Assembly (NCBI RefSeq): GCF_000812565.1
Contig: NZ_JTAM01000004.1
Coordinates: 215,526-279,525, forward strand
DNA length: 64,000 bases
Reading direction: 5' to 3'
DNA from: Flammeovirga sp. OC4
Lineage (GTDB): Bacteria > Bacteroidota > Bacteroidia > Cytophagales > Flammeovirgaceae
Within the stretch, counting starts at the first letter, position 1, and each line of letters begins with the position of its first letter. The notes beneath the pieces are model-generated. The model ran no database searches. It was not told where the DNA came from and saw only the letters and a program-made list of their open reading frames with translations. The translations under genes and the position numbers were made by a program. Positions 17,344 to 27,329 of the stretch are shown here, piece by piece.

Positions 17344-20300
17344 TTATCTTTTAATGACCTTCTTACGAAGCACTTCATTTTTCTCATGACTAATAATCTC
17401 GAAAACATATGTTCCTGAAGGAAGATCCGATAGGGACACTTCCATAGTACTGATGCTTTCTAAATTATCGATTGCTTTTACATGATGTCCTAATAAATTG
17501 TAAACATTAATAGAAGCATTTCCAACAGCTCTATTCAATGCAATTTTAATAGTGCCTGATGTTGGGTTAGGACTAAGCACAGCATCTAAGCTTTCTGCCT
17601 CAAACGCTGAGTCTAATGATTTTTGAGTACTTATTCTTGCTGAAGATGATACATCATTTCCACCGAAGAAGAATCCATACTCTGCATTGGCTAATGCCAC
17701 TTCGATTTGTGCCCAACCTCTATGGTAACGTTGTGTATAAGGCTCCCCTGCCAAGTAGGCTTCTTCTAATCTTGCAAACTCAGGATCGTCTTTGTATTGA
17801 GGACGAATATCTAAGAATGACATTCCTGATTGAATTGTCGCACCACTTGGTAATGTACCTGTAAACGTTTCCGGAACATATACTTCTTGCTCGAAGATTC
17901 TTGCAAAGTCAGCTCTCTCTTCTAATGAAGCAACACCTTTGTCATCACGGTAAGTTACCCACATTCTATCCAAGATTTCTTTTGCTAAATATTGAGCAGC
18001 TGTATCAAGAGTAGCATACTTTTCGGTTGCTGCCGCATAGTAGATCAATGTTTTTGCTAAAGAAGCAGCCACACCTAAATCTTGATTGTAGCTTGTCACC
18101 GTTACGTGAAGATTTGCATTGTCACCTGGGTTTGCAGGATCCCAAGTATCCGGCTCACCTGTCCATTCTAATCCAGCAGGAATATCAAAATCGTTATCAC
18201 CTACTAAAACCGTCTCGTTGACAGCCCACTGTGCCCACTTCGTAATCAAGTCTCTTGCTCTTGGATCGTTGTTGATGTAGTACAATTCAGCAATACGCTC
18301 CATTGACCATACTTGCCATCCGAACCATCCACCTGAACCTGGATCGTGATACACTGGGTTTTCATCATAAGCCATATCGTAGAAAGTAGATTTACCTGCA
18401 GGATAAACGCTGTAATCACCATTCCAGCTGTTTGTTGCTCCACCTGCTATACCACCTTCAGCAGATTGTAACCAAGTATAGAATTCTAATTGACGGTCTA
18501 AACTTGTCGACCAATCTCTTACACCATTTGCTGAAACCGGCTTCAATTCTTCAACTTGAGATAATGCATAAGCCGCTACTGGGTTTTGATACCCAAAGTG
18601 GCAGTGTGATGCTCCAATTCTAAATGCCCATGCTGCAGAAGCGTCTGTTGCTCCACCCCATGACATGTACCATGACATTAGGTAATGCACATTATCATAG
18701 CTTGTTTGAGATGTCGCATTTGGATCTTGTGCACCTAGTGGTTTGAAGTACTTATCAAACATCGCTAATCTCAAGTAATCACCCATTTTAGAGGCTTTAT
18801 CCAAATCTAAGTTGCTTAAACTTACCCCTTGCTCTTTTGCGTATTCGTAAGCCCAATACATTACTTGAACTGCTCTTGCGTCTGCATCCGGAGCACTTGT
18901 GTATCTCCATTGCGTAGAGTAAGCTTTATCTTGTGTAAATAATGGTAAGAAACCATCTGCACTACCCCACTTAAATGCCTCCCATGATGGATGAGGAACC
19001 GTTTCAAATACTGACTCTTGCTCACCTCTTTGGAATGTATTGATATATGAAGGAGCACTTACGCCATCTCCACGATTACCATAGCCGTAGAAGTTATCAT
19101 TGTCCAATAACCAGTGCATTTGGTAGATATGAGGATTACCATATGCTGCTTCTAATTCAGCTGAAACATAATCTCCTTTCACTGGATTTGTGAAATCTAA
19201 TGGAGCAGGATATAATTCAGGAAGTGGGAATTCAGGAGCGTAAGCTGCTGGACTTGATGGGTCATAAGCACCATTTGTTGGTTGATCTTCTGCTGTTGGA
19301 ATGATAAACTGTTCTGTTTTTCTCCATACTTCTTTTAATGGCTCCCAATCTCCTGTAATTCTACCATGCATTGCTTCTAACCACATCCAGTAAGAATATA
19401 ATTCTGAAGTCGACTCATGACCATGATCTGGAGCTTCTACAATCAGTGATTCTACAGAGTGATGTGGAGATCCTTCTGGACTGAAATATCCATTAGCAGG
19501 ATCTAAATACATATTTCTCATTTCTACGAAACGCTGAATGTACTCATTGTCTGTTGTTGGTGGAGGAGTAATAATCACATCATCTTCTTCTGCAGTGATT
19601 GTAATGATTGCTTCATCTGATCCACCTTTTGCATCCGTAACCGTCAATGTTACATCATAGCTTCCAGCTACTGTATAAGTATGAGTCGTTAAGGCGCCTT
19701 CTGCTGTTGTTCCATCACCAAAGTCCCATGCGTAAGATAAAGTATCGCCATCTGCATCAGTAGAACCTGATCCGTCAAAGCTTACTACAAATGGAATGTT
19801 ACCAATTATTCCATCCACTGAAATACTTGCTACAGGAGGTGTATTTTCCACTGGAATAGTACCATCATCACAAGAAGGAGCTGTTGCTGAATTATTGAAA
19901 TAGATAGTAAAACCACCTGTCTGTGATACTAATACAAGGTTATCTGTATCAATAGTTACCCAATATGCACCGTCTAAACCTGTGAAACCTGAACCTGTAA
20001 TCGTCACTGAAGGCTGTGCACTAGCTAACGTCTGTGATATATTTGGCAATAAATCAACATACCAATTAGGAACACCATCATTTGTATTGAATGCAAACTG
20101 ATATAATCCATTATTCTCTGCATCCCAGTTAATCGTGAATTCTCTCATATTTGAAAGATCTGGACCAGCATTTCCTAATACATGAATATTCGCGAAAGCA
20201 CTTGAAATGCTTGCTAATGAAGTCGATTGAGGTGCTCCAAATGTACAATCACCTTCTTCTACTGGAGGAACACTATCAGTTGTCACTGTAATTGTTTCAC

Positions 20301-23300
20301 TCGCAGTACTTGAAGCTCCTTCTGTATCCGTCACTGTTAATGTTACCACATAAGCACCTACTTCTGTAAAAGTATGAGTTATAGCAACACCTGTATCTGC
20401 CATTCCATTACCGAAGTCCCAAGCATATGTCAAACTATCACCGTCAGCATCTGTTGAACCAGAAGCATCAAAACTAACTGCCAATGGTAAATTGCCATTT
20501 GTAACATCTGCAGTCATAGCCGCTACTGGAGCTGTATTTTCTACTGGAGGATTAACCACTTCACCACACTCTGGAGCTGTAGCAGATGTACTGAAGTAAA
20601 TAGTATATCCTTTTGTTTTTGATACTAACACGAAATTACCTGCATCAACAGTAGCCCAATAGTCGCCATCAAAACCGGCAATTCCTGAACCGCTAATTGT
20701 TGCTGAAGGATTCGGTTCATTGAAGTTATGTGTGACATTACTCTTTAAATCCACAAACCAGGATGGAGAACCATTGTCAGTATTCATTGAGAATTGGTAA
20801 AGGCCATTATTTGTGGCATTCCAATTAATCGTAAATGTTCTGATGTTTGACAAATCCGGTCCTCCATTACCTAACACATAAATATGATTGTAATCTACAT
20901 TATCTAAAGAAGGTAAAGCACTACTCAAAGGTGTTCCAAAACCGCAATCCGATTCTATTACTTCCGCAACTGTAACTACTGATGAAATGACATCTGTTTC
21001 TCCATCAGTATTTGTCACTGTCAATGTTACAGTATACTCTCCCACTTCTGTGTAAGTATGATTTACAGTAACACCACTCGCTGTAGTACTATCCCCTAAA
21101 TCCCATGAATAACTTAATAGCGTTTCCAAGTTGTTTGTTGAAGAAGAAGCATTAAAAGCTACATCCAATGGTGCTGTACCTGTAGTTGGAGATGCTGTAA
21201 ATGCCGCTTTCAATTCTGGGATGATCACCTCATTCACAACAATTGTTTCAGTTGCAGGAGATGAAGTGTTTTCTCCATCACTTACCGTTAAAGTAATGGT
21301 GTAAGTACCCGGCAGTGTATAAATAACTGATGGTGCAACTTCTGTTGATGTTTCTCCGTTACCGAAGTCCCAAGAGTACGTCAAATTATCTCCATTAGGA
21401 TCTGAAGAAGCTGATCCATCCAATGCAACTTCCAAAGGAGCAAAACCTTCTGTTAAGTTTGCAGTAAAAGAAGCTACAGGGCTGTTTGCTCCACCAGGCT
21501 CTTCACCAAATACTAACACTCCATTATCATAAACTGGTATTCTTGGAGACTCATCTTCTGAATCTAATCCAAATGCTGACCAGTCATTTGAAGTATCATA
21601 AGGAACACCATTTCCAACTCTGAAATTGATCTGTACATCACGACGGAAAGCAGGATCACCGATAGGAGCAATTTGTTCTCCAGCTAAAGATACTTCTGCA
21701 TAGTAGATATTATTAGTTGCATCCCAAGCCGCTACTGTCATCGTACTATTACCTTGTACTGAGTTTAATTCGGGTTGGTAATCCGCAATTGTATAACCTT
21801 CTGCTACACCTTCAGAAATATCGAAGAAGTAACGGAAAGAAAGTTTGTCTGTCACTCTTGAAGGCCAAGCTGTTCTGTTTTGAACTAAAACTCTTACTGT
21901 ACTTCCTGAAGCGTTGTTGCTGTTGAATTTTGAGAAAGTTCTGATCTCTGCACGTGTTGGTACTTCAGGAACTGGGAAGTTTGCTAATGGATCTCCACCA
22001 AACTCTTGGTACATTCTTGCCAATGCTCCTGTAAAACAAGCATTGTAATCACAAGCCACCTCATTGGCAACATAATCCGAACGGTCATCTTCAAATGCAT
22101 CATTTGGCTCACCTGGGCCTCCTACCAATGCACCATATAATGTATGACTTGGATCGATTGGATTATTTAAAAGGTTATTTGCCCATGCTCCATGTGCTGA
22201 TCTGTGATGCGGATTATAGGCAGGGTTATTTCCAAAGCCTACCATAAAACTTCTGTTGATCGGGTTATCACCCAAAGCATAATTGACTTGCTTCACGGCA
22301 AAATCATGATACTTTGCTTTTTTCTCAGGAGTAGTTGTCACGTTATCGCTGTAGATAAAAGCAATTAATGCCGTATTCGAACTATGACGTAATGATCCCC
22401 ACTGCATCAAGTGAGCTTGTCCACCAGGACTGTAAGGAATTCTATCTCCTTCAAAGCCATCTGTCCAGTAATCCAAGTGTCTTTCAGCATCCGTTTTGTA
22501 CTCCTCTTTTCCTGTTAACTCAGACATTAAAACATAAATACCATATGCTTTATCATCCCAAGCTAATCCCCACTTATAGGCTTTCAAAGTAGATTGTCCT
22601 TCATTCGATAAGTTTGTGTATTCTGATTCTGCTTTATCTAAATAAGTCGTTTTTCCAGTAGCTTTATATAACCAAGCTGCACCCCAAACTAACTCATCTT
22701 GATATCCACTAAATGAACGGTAGAACCCTGCCGCATCAGTGATTGATTCAGAATATACGCCTCTGTAGTTGTCTGCAAATGCATATAATTCCTCAGCGTG
22801 TTGTAGCAACAAAGCACTATACGCTGGATCAGAATCTTTAAAAACAATACTACAAGCCGCCATTGCTGCTGCAGTCTCTCCGGCTAAGTCAGAACCCGGG
22901 TTCGCTGCATCAATTTTATAAGCAGGTCGTGCCATTGTCATTACTTCCGGCGATCCCCAATACGCGTGATCAGGGCCACCTGCACCTACTTGACCATAAA
23001 ACTCAGTAGGGCCAGTATGACATTTTATAAAATAGTCAGTAACGAAACGAAGATTCCTTTTCATTATTTCTAATTGCCCACTTTGTCTGTAAGCATCTTC
23101 GTATTCTACAACTCCCCATGCCAGTGTAGTAACACTAAAGGCCATCGGGAAACCAAATTTCACATGATCGCCGGCATCATACCAGCCACCCGTGAGGTCT
23201 AATCCTACATCAGAGCCATCGTCTAATGCTGAATCGTCTCTCCATGTCACCCTGTTCCATTCGGGTAATTTTCCAGATTGTTGTGCTTCATAGAAAAAGA

Positions 23301-23403
23301 GAGATTTTTGAAGGGCCTCTCCATAGTTAAATTGTTGTGCCCTGAGATTGTTAGTAGCAAGGCACAATAATAGTATTGTACCCAACATGAAATTGCGTAT
23401 CAT
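17344..23403 (-). CDS. Secreted bifunctional cellulase GH9-CBM3c-PKD(4)-GH48 with T9SS tail
   Basis: 2019 residues. 1-22 is a signal peptide. 24-468 is GH9: GGWYDAGDHVKF (72-83, catalytic base Asp near 79), NPHHRSAHG (397-405) and the acid E448 in ANEVACDYNA. 482-635 is a CBM3c-like module, the usual partner that makes GH9 processive. PKD domains are at about 641-724, 731-815, 957-1041 and 1187-1270. Two unrecognised Cys-bounded modules (about 820-946 and 1053-1178) alternate with them. 1286 to about 1915 is GH48, with EAPDHGHESTSE (1323-1334), INTFQRG, SHCHFGYQNP and AGGATNSWNG, strikingly close to clostridial CelS-type enzymes. From 1940 (LSPNPTSGTI) to the Arg end is a type IX secretion sorting domain. 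An endo/processive GH9 and a reducing-end exo GH48 in one chain should act together on crystalline cellulose. Domain names are from motif recognition; no search was run. Confidence 0.95.
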   Translation of the reverse strand: MIRNFMLGTILLLCLATNNLRAQQFNYGEALQKSLFFYEAQQSGKLPEWNRVTWRDDSALDDGSDVGLDLTGGWYDAGDHVKFGFPMAFSVTTLAWGVVEYEDAYRQSGQLEIMKRNLRFVTDYFIKCHTGPTEFYGQVGAGGPDHAYWGSPEVMTMARPAYKIDAANPGSDLAGETAAAMAACSIVFKDSDPAYSALLLQHAEELYAFADNYRGVYSESITDAAGFYRSFSGYQDELVWGAAWLYKATGKTTYLDKAESEYTNLSNEGQSTLKAYKWGLAWDDKAYGIYVLMSELTGKEEYKTDAERHLDYWTDGFEGDRIPYSPGGQAHLMQWGSLRHSSNTALIAFIYSDNVTTTPEKKAKYHDFAVKQVNYALGDNPINRSFMVGFGNNPAYNPHHRSAHGAWANNLLNNPIDPSHTLYGALVGGPGEPNDAFEDDRSDYVANEVACDYNACFTGALARMYQEFGGDPLANFPVPEVPTRAEIRTFSKFNSNNASGSTVRVLVQNRTAWPSRVTDKLSFRYFFDISEGVAEGYTIADYQPELNSVQGNSTMTVAAWDATNNIYYAEVSLAGEQIAPIGDPAFRRDVQINFRVGNGVPYDTSNDWSAFGLDSEDESPRIPVYDNGVLVFGEEPGGANSPVASFTANLTEGFAPLEVALDGSASSDPNGDNLTYSWDFGNGETSTEVAPSVIYTLPGTYTITLTVSDGENTSSPATETIVVNEVIIPELKAAFTASPTTGTAPLDVAFNASSSTNNLETLLSYSWDLGDSTTASGVTVNHTYTEVGEYTVTLTVTNTDGETDVISSVVTVAEVIESDCGFGTPLSSALPSLDNVDYNHIYVLGNGGPDLSNIRTFTINWNATNNGLYQFSMNTDNGSPSWFVDLKSNVTHNFNEPNPSATISGSGIAGFDGDYWATVDAGNFVLVSKTKGYTIYFSTSATAPECGEVVNPPVENTAPVAAMTADVTNGNLPLAVSFDASGSTDADGDSLTYAWDFGNGMADTGVAITHTFTEVGAYVVTLTVTDTEGASSTASETITVTTDSVPPVEEGDCTFGAPQSTSLASISSAFANIHVLGNAGPDLSNMREFTINWDAENNGLYQFAFNTNDGVPNWYVDLLPNISQTLASAQPSVTITGSGFTGLDGAYWVTIDTDNLVLVSQTGGFTIYFNNSATAPSCDDGTIPVENTPPVASISVDGIIGNIPFVVSFDGSGSTDADGDTLSYAWDFGDGTTAEGALTTHTYTVAGSYDVTLTVTDAKGGSDEAIITITAEEDDVIITPPPTTDNEYIQRFVEMRNMYLDPANGYFSPEGSPHHSVESLIVEAPDHGHESTSELYSYWMWLEAMHGRITGDWEPLKEVWRKTEQFIIPTAEDQPTNGAYDPSSPAAYAPEFPLPELYPAPLDFTNPVKGDYVSAELEAAYGNPHIYQMHWLLDNDNFYGYGNRGDGVSAPSYINTFQRGEQESVFETVPHPSWEAFKWGSADGFLPLFTQDKAYSTQWRYTSAPDADARAVQVMYWAYEYAKEQGVSLSNLDLDKASKMGDYLRLAMFDKYFKPLGAQDPNATSQTSYDNVHYLMSWYMSWGGATDASAAWAFRIGASHCHFGYQNPVAAYALSQVEELKPVSANGVRDWSTSLDRQLEFYTWLQSAEGGIAGGATNSWNGDYSVYPAGKSTFYDMAYDENPVYHDPGSGGWFGWQVWSMERIAELYYINNDPRARDLITKWAQWAVNETVLVGDNDFDIPAGLEWTGEPDTWDPANPGDNANLHVTVTSYNQDLGVAASLAKTLIYYAAATEKYATLDTAAQYLAKEILDRMWVTYRDDKGVASLEERADFARIFEQEVYVPETFTGTLPSGATIQSGMSFLDIRPQYKDDPEFARLEEAYLAGEPYTQRYHRGWAQIEVALANAEYGFFFGGNDVSSSARISTQKSLDSAFEAESLDAVLSPNPTSGTIKIALNRAVGNASINVYNLLGHHVKAIDNLESISTMEVSLSDLPSGTYVFEIISHEKNEVLRKKVIKR

Positions 23404-24205
23404 AATTAGTTTTAATTTAATGTACTCTTTAAGTACTAGGACGTTGATTGAGCCCTACTACTTAATGGACGTAACGGATAGTGCTCAACCTTTTGAGAAG
23501 GGAGCTTGTTGTTGTAATTATTTAATGAAGTACCAAGACAATTGTAAATAAAAGTTGGCTTTGTACTTAAGACAATGATTTAACCCTCCAGCTAAGAGGT
23601 TAAAGGGGTTGTTTTGTTAAAATTTAGGACATAAGAATCCTTTCTAGTTTTCGCTCATTAAAATTTCATGGCAAATAAAGTACTATGAAACTTAAAATGA
23701 CTCGATAAAACTAAACAGTACGTTTTATGTTGTTTCATCTCAACTTTACAACTTCCCAAAAGTGTAGACATAATTAGGCCTGACCTTATTTCTTATTCTC
23801 AAAATAGAAATATGACTTTAATAATTCTCATGAAAAACAAGACATAACGGTAAAGTCTAAATGTCAATTAATTTTCATTTAAAAGAAAGGTTGAAGATTG
23901 TGTAATTCATTTCAGTTTTAATAGCATATATGATTACCCATTGATTTAACTGGTTTCAAAATAATAAAAAGACAATTGCGATTCGGGCTCGACTCAATGA
24001 TGCTATTGGTGTTGTTTTTTAAATGGTTTAAAAAGAAAGATTTTGATATTTATTTTATACTAGAATATTTTTAATAGTTAGAAATTATTTAACTCATTTG
24101 TCAAAAATTTGACGGTAGCTGGATTTAGTCATTTCATTGTCAATTATTAACAATAATACAAATTTTGATAGTAAAATCATAATTTAAACACATATAATAA
24201 GCTAT
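23404..24205. other. Long AT-rich intergenic region upstream of the cellulase gene
   Basis: About 800 bases without a supported gene. It should hold the cellulase promoter and leader. A small hairpin (minus strand AACCTC, loop, GAGGGTT, near 23582-23604) and a short inverted repeat GTACTCTTTAAGTAC (about 23421-23435) lie close to the start codon. No tRNA or riboswitch pattern was recognised. Confidence 0.5.
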
Positions 24206-24210
24206 GATAC

Positions 24211-24250
24211 AAAAAAGGGTTACCTCATTCCATCGAATGAAATAACCCTT
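24211..24250 (-). terminator. Terminator downstream of bshA
   Basis: A long inverted repeat, AAGGGTTA..TCATTC / GAATGA..TAACCCTT, followed by TTTTTT on the minus strand, about 20 bases past the bshA stop. Confidence 0.9.
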
Positions 24251-24271
24251 ATTTGGTAAAGTGTTACTCTG

Positions 24272-25414
24272 TTAGCTCACCTTTACTTTCGTTTTTTCTA
24301 TTGCTTCCTTATACACCTCTTCATATTGAGGAATAATTTCTGCAATATTATAGCGTTGTGCCTGTTTGAGTGCATTAGCTTTAAACGTTGGTAGATTCTT
24401 ATCGTCTAAAATATGTAATGCATTTTTTGCCATATCTTCCACATCTCCAATATCGCTCATCATTCCGGTTTCTCCATGAATATTTACCTCTGGAATACCG
24501 CCAGCATTAGTAGAAACTACAGGTACTTCACATGCCATTGCTTCCAATGCCGCCAAACCAAAACTTTCTTTTTCGGAAGGCATTAAGAATAAATCTGCTA
24601 CTGAAAGAATCTCTTCTACTTCAGCTAATTTCCCTAAGAAACGAACATCGTTACAAGTACGTAACTCATAGCATTTCTCTTCCAAGTTGGCTCTTTCAGG
24701 GCCATCACCCACCATCAACAACTTACAAGGAATCTTTTCTCTTACTCTTTTAAACACTTCCAAAGCATCATCTGCTCTTTTCACACTTCTCATATTGGAA
24801 ACATGAATCAGCAGTTTTTCTCCATCTGGACAGATTGCTTTCTTAAAGTGATCTTTTTTATGCTTCATAAATCGGTTAAGATCTACAAAGTTTGGAATTA
24901 CTTTAATGTCAGTTGTCAGATCAAAATATTGATAGGTTTCTTCTTTTAAACTTTCAGAAACGGAAGTTACACAGTCTGATTCATCAATGGAAAAGGCCAC
25001 AACAGGACCCAGACTATCATCCTTACCTACCAAAGTTACATCTGTACCATGAAGCGTGGTCACGATCGGCATATTAATTCCTTTTTTAGCTAAAATCTGC
25101 TTTGCGGTATACGCTGCAGAAGCATGAGGAATTGCATAATGAGCATGTAAAACATCCAACTGTTCAGACTCTGCCACTTCTACCATTTTACTGGTCAATG
25201 CCAACTCATAAGGAGGGTACTTGAATAATGGGTAGGTTTTGATATCTACTTTATGATAGTAAATATTTTCATCAAAAAAGTCTAATCTTGTAGGTTGATC
25301 ATAGGTAATAAAATGAACTTCATGACCTAAGTCTGCAGCTAAACTCTTCCCTAACTCTGTAGCGACTACCCCACTACCTCCGTAGGTAGGATAACATATG
25401 ATACCAATTTTCAC
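24272..25414 (-). CDS. bshA: N-acetyl-alpha-D-glucosaminyl L-malate synthase (bacillithiol synthesis)
   Basis: 380 residues, a GT4-family glycosyltransferase. It starts MKIGIICYPTYGGSGVVATE, the BshA-specific N-terminus, and has DVLHAHYAIPHASAAY (about 89-104) for malate and donor binding, VSNMRSVKRADD, and the donor-site PSEKESFGLAALEAMACEVP (about 277-296). BshA joins UDP-GlcNAc and L-malate, the first step of bacillithiol synthesis. It follows ytxJ by 22 bases on the same strand. The pairing of a BshA with a bacilliredoxin-like gene supports the assignment over a generic glycosyltransferase. Confidence 0.93.
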   Translation of the reverse strand: MKIGIICYPTYGGSGVVATELGKSLAADLGHEVHFITYDQPTRLDFFDENIYYHKVDIKTYPLFKYPPYELALTSKMVEVAESEQLDVLHAHYAIPHASAAYTAKQILAKKGINMPIVTTLHGTDVTLVGKDDSLGPVVAFSIDESDCVTSVSESLKEETYQYFDLTTDIKVIPNFVDLNRFMKHKKDHFKKAICPDGEKLLIHVSNMRSVKRADDALEVFKRVREKIPCKLLMVGDGPERANLEEKCYELRTCNDVRFLGKLAEVEEILSVADLFLMPSEKESFGLAALEAMACEVPVVSTNAGGIPEVNIHGETGMMSDIGDVEDMAKNALHILDDKNLPTFKANALKQAQRYNIAEIIPQYEEVYKEAIEKTKVKVS

Positions 25415-25436
25415 GGTGTTGTCTGTTTAATGATAA

Positions 25437-25760
25437 TTAAGCGACGATGTCTGAATAGGAAATTCCCATGTGCGATGCAGTGTAAACTACTTCACCTTTA
25501 TCTAAAACAAGTACTTGAGGTGATTGATGCTCAACGTTAAACTTTTCTGCAATTGCGTTGGAGATATTTCTATATTGAATCAAATCCAAGTAATAAGCCG
25601 AGATGCCATTTCCATCGTCCCACGAACGTTCTAAACGACTTAATGCCATAGAACTAATCGAACAACGAGTAGAATGTTTTAAAATTAGGACTTTTTGTGA
25701 TTGCGATAACGCCACTAACTCTTCTAATTGAGAGATTTCAGTTAACTGATGCCAGTTCAT
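25437..25760 (-). CDS. ytxJ: Monothiol bacilliredoxin-like protein (YtxJ/BrxC family)
   Basis: 107 residues with a thioredoxin-like fold. The active-site region is LKHSTRCSISSMAL with a single cysteine, C33, in the TRC-S position typical of YtxJ/BrxC; cis-Pro candidates lie in HQSPQVLVL. These proteins remove bacillithiol from bacillithiolated proteins. Immediately upstream of bshA in the same direction, so synthesis and use of bacillithiol are probably co-expressed. Confidence 0.87.
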   Translation of the reverse strand: MNWHQLTEISQLEELVALSQSQKVLILKHSTRCSISSMALSRLERSWDDGNGISAYYLDLIQYRNISNAIAEKFNVEHQSPQVLVLDKGEVVYTASHMGISYSDIVA

Positions 25761-25955
25761 AACTTCTAAATTCGTTTAAACAACTTTTGCAAGTTAAGCA
25801 AATTATATTAGAAATCATTATGCACTTTTTCCCTAAGATTAGGTTATACTACAAATCGCAGTCATTAAAAGCTTCATCTAGTGGGACTTTAAATATCACT
25901 TTTTAAACCTTAATGCTAAAGCAAAAATTCAAGAAATATCAGTCGAAAGCAGGTA

Positions 25956-27065
25956 TTATTCTTCGTTACTTTGATTATGTTGTATGATTTGTTCCCTTTG
26001 TTTACGCTTCTCCTCTAACTCTTTTTGTTGTTTATCCTCCCACATTTTTTCTCTCATCTGCCACTGTTTCACACCTACTCTACTAATCACTTCGTCAATC
26101 ACTGAACTTGACAATTCTTGAATGAGCTTTTCATTGCCTTGCTTGGTTTTGGAGAACATGATTCCTTCAATCATTTCATAAACGACATCCTTCAAAATCA
26201 ACTCATTTTTTTCAGAGGCAATATCTTCAAATAAGTCATTGGTTACCTTAAAGACTATATCAGAAATCGCATCTTCCAAACGAGATGAGGCATAACTTCC
26301 CAAAACCGGTACTTTTTTAATGTCTTTAATTTCTTCATTTTCATTCACCGCATCTTCAATCAATACAGAAACGTAGTTTTCTAAATCTCCCTTTTTATTG
26401 GCATACGCCTCTTGCATAGCATACATGATCTTCCTTGAAATCCAAAAAGACAGGTTTTCTTGGTAAGGTTTGACTACATCTATCATAAATTGTTGATTCG
26501 CATAACTGCCCGACTTAATCTCATCCTTCACACCTTCTAATACATTGATCACTACGGCATCAGAAACTTCCTCTACTACTATTTCTTTGATATGCAAGAT
26601 CGTTCTATACACACTCAATTCTTCCAAATTGATCACCTCATGACTATGCCACCTAAACAACATGGCGAAAATCCTAAGTAGCCTGAAAAAGTTCATTCCT
26701 GGAAAACTACCAATCAAGTCATAGAAATGTAAAAAAGGGTAGAAATACCACTTTGCATAGGTTTTCTCCCTGTAAGCCTCCCACCATGAAGTGAAGAATT
26801 CGGTCAGATAAAAGACCATAAAACAGATTTCAATGATATAGAAATTATCAAAGATATAGTCCTTGTACCAACTTGCCGGTGTCTCTGCAACTGCAAACAA
26901 GAAGTGTTGAACTATTTCAGTGGCGAACAAAGAATTGAAAGTCATCCACAACAAATGAAAAATAATGATATTCAGAATAATGATATCCCGTACCAGACGC
27001 TTGTATTCTTCTTTGTCTAGTTTATCGTAATTGAAATGTTTTTTGACGTTAAGGAAAACTCTCAT
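25956..27065 (-). CDS. Ion-channel-like membrane protein with long helical C-terminus
   Basis: 369 residues. Hydrophobic helices lie at about 26-50 and 74-95 and a shorter one near 105-120. A segment FFRLLRIFAMLFRWHSH (about 125-141) with regularly spaced arginines resembles the S4 helix of voltage-sensor domains. No pore or selectivity-filter motif was recognised. The remaining ~220 residues are charged, alpha-helical and end in a Lys/Glu/Gln-rich coiled coil. It resembles Bacteroidota proteins annotated as 'ion transporter', but a voltage-sensor-only or structural role is as likely. It stands alone, 195 bases before ytxJ, with repeat A between it and the LytTR gene upstream. Confidence 0.6.
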   Translation of the reverse strand: MRVFLNVKKHFNYDKLDKEEYKRLVRDIIILNIIIFHLLWMTFNSLFATEIVQHFLFAVAETPASWYKDYIFDNFYIIEICFMVFYLTEFFTSWWEAYREKTYAKWYFYPFLHFYDLIGSFPGMNFFRLLRIFAMLFRWHSHEVINLEELSVYRTILHIKEIVVEEVSDAVVINVLEGVKDEIKSGSYANQQFMIDVVKPYQENLSFWISRKIMYAMQEAYANKKGDLENYVSVLIEDAVNENEEIKDIKKVPVLGSYASSRLEDAISDIVFKVTNDLFEDIASEKNELILKDVVYEMIEGIMFSKTKQGNEKLIQELSSSVIDEVISRVGVKQWQMREKMWEDKQQKELEEKRKQREQIIQHNQSNEE

Positions 27066-27168
27066 TGTTGGTATTTTCTATTTAGATAGCTAAAATACCA
27101 AATATTATGGATTGGTGTGGGGTTTGGGGAAAAGATTTAATGAAGAATAACCTAATCTTAAACTGGTT

Positions 27169-27308
27169 CAAGTCTTAAGCCGTAGGCGAGACTTGGACCT
27201 ATAATTTGAATAAAGTCTGTAGACTTTTAAACCAAATATTGTGTATTTATAAGTCTTCAGACTTATTACATTTCGTAAGCACAAGTCACGCCTACGGCTT
27301 AAGACTTG
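27169..27308. repeat. Palindromic repeat family A, copy 1
   Basis: Outer arms 27169-27195 and 27282-27308 pair (CAAGTCTTAAGCCGTAGGCG against CGCCTACGGCTTAAGACTTG). Inside are two small palindromes, AAAGTCTGTAGACTTT and TAAGTCTTCAGACTTA. The right end continues GCGCTAGTGG, shared in related form with copies 4 and 5. It lies between the ion-channel-like gene and the LytTR regulator. Confidence 0.85.
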
Positions 27309-27329
27309 CGCTAGTGGTTATTCAAAAAA

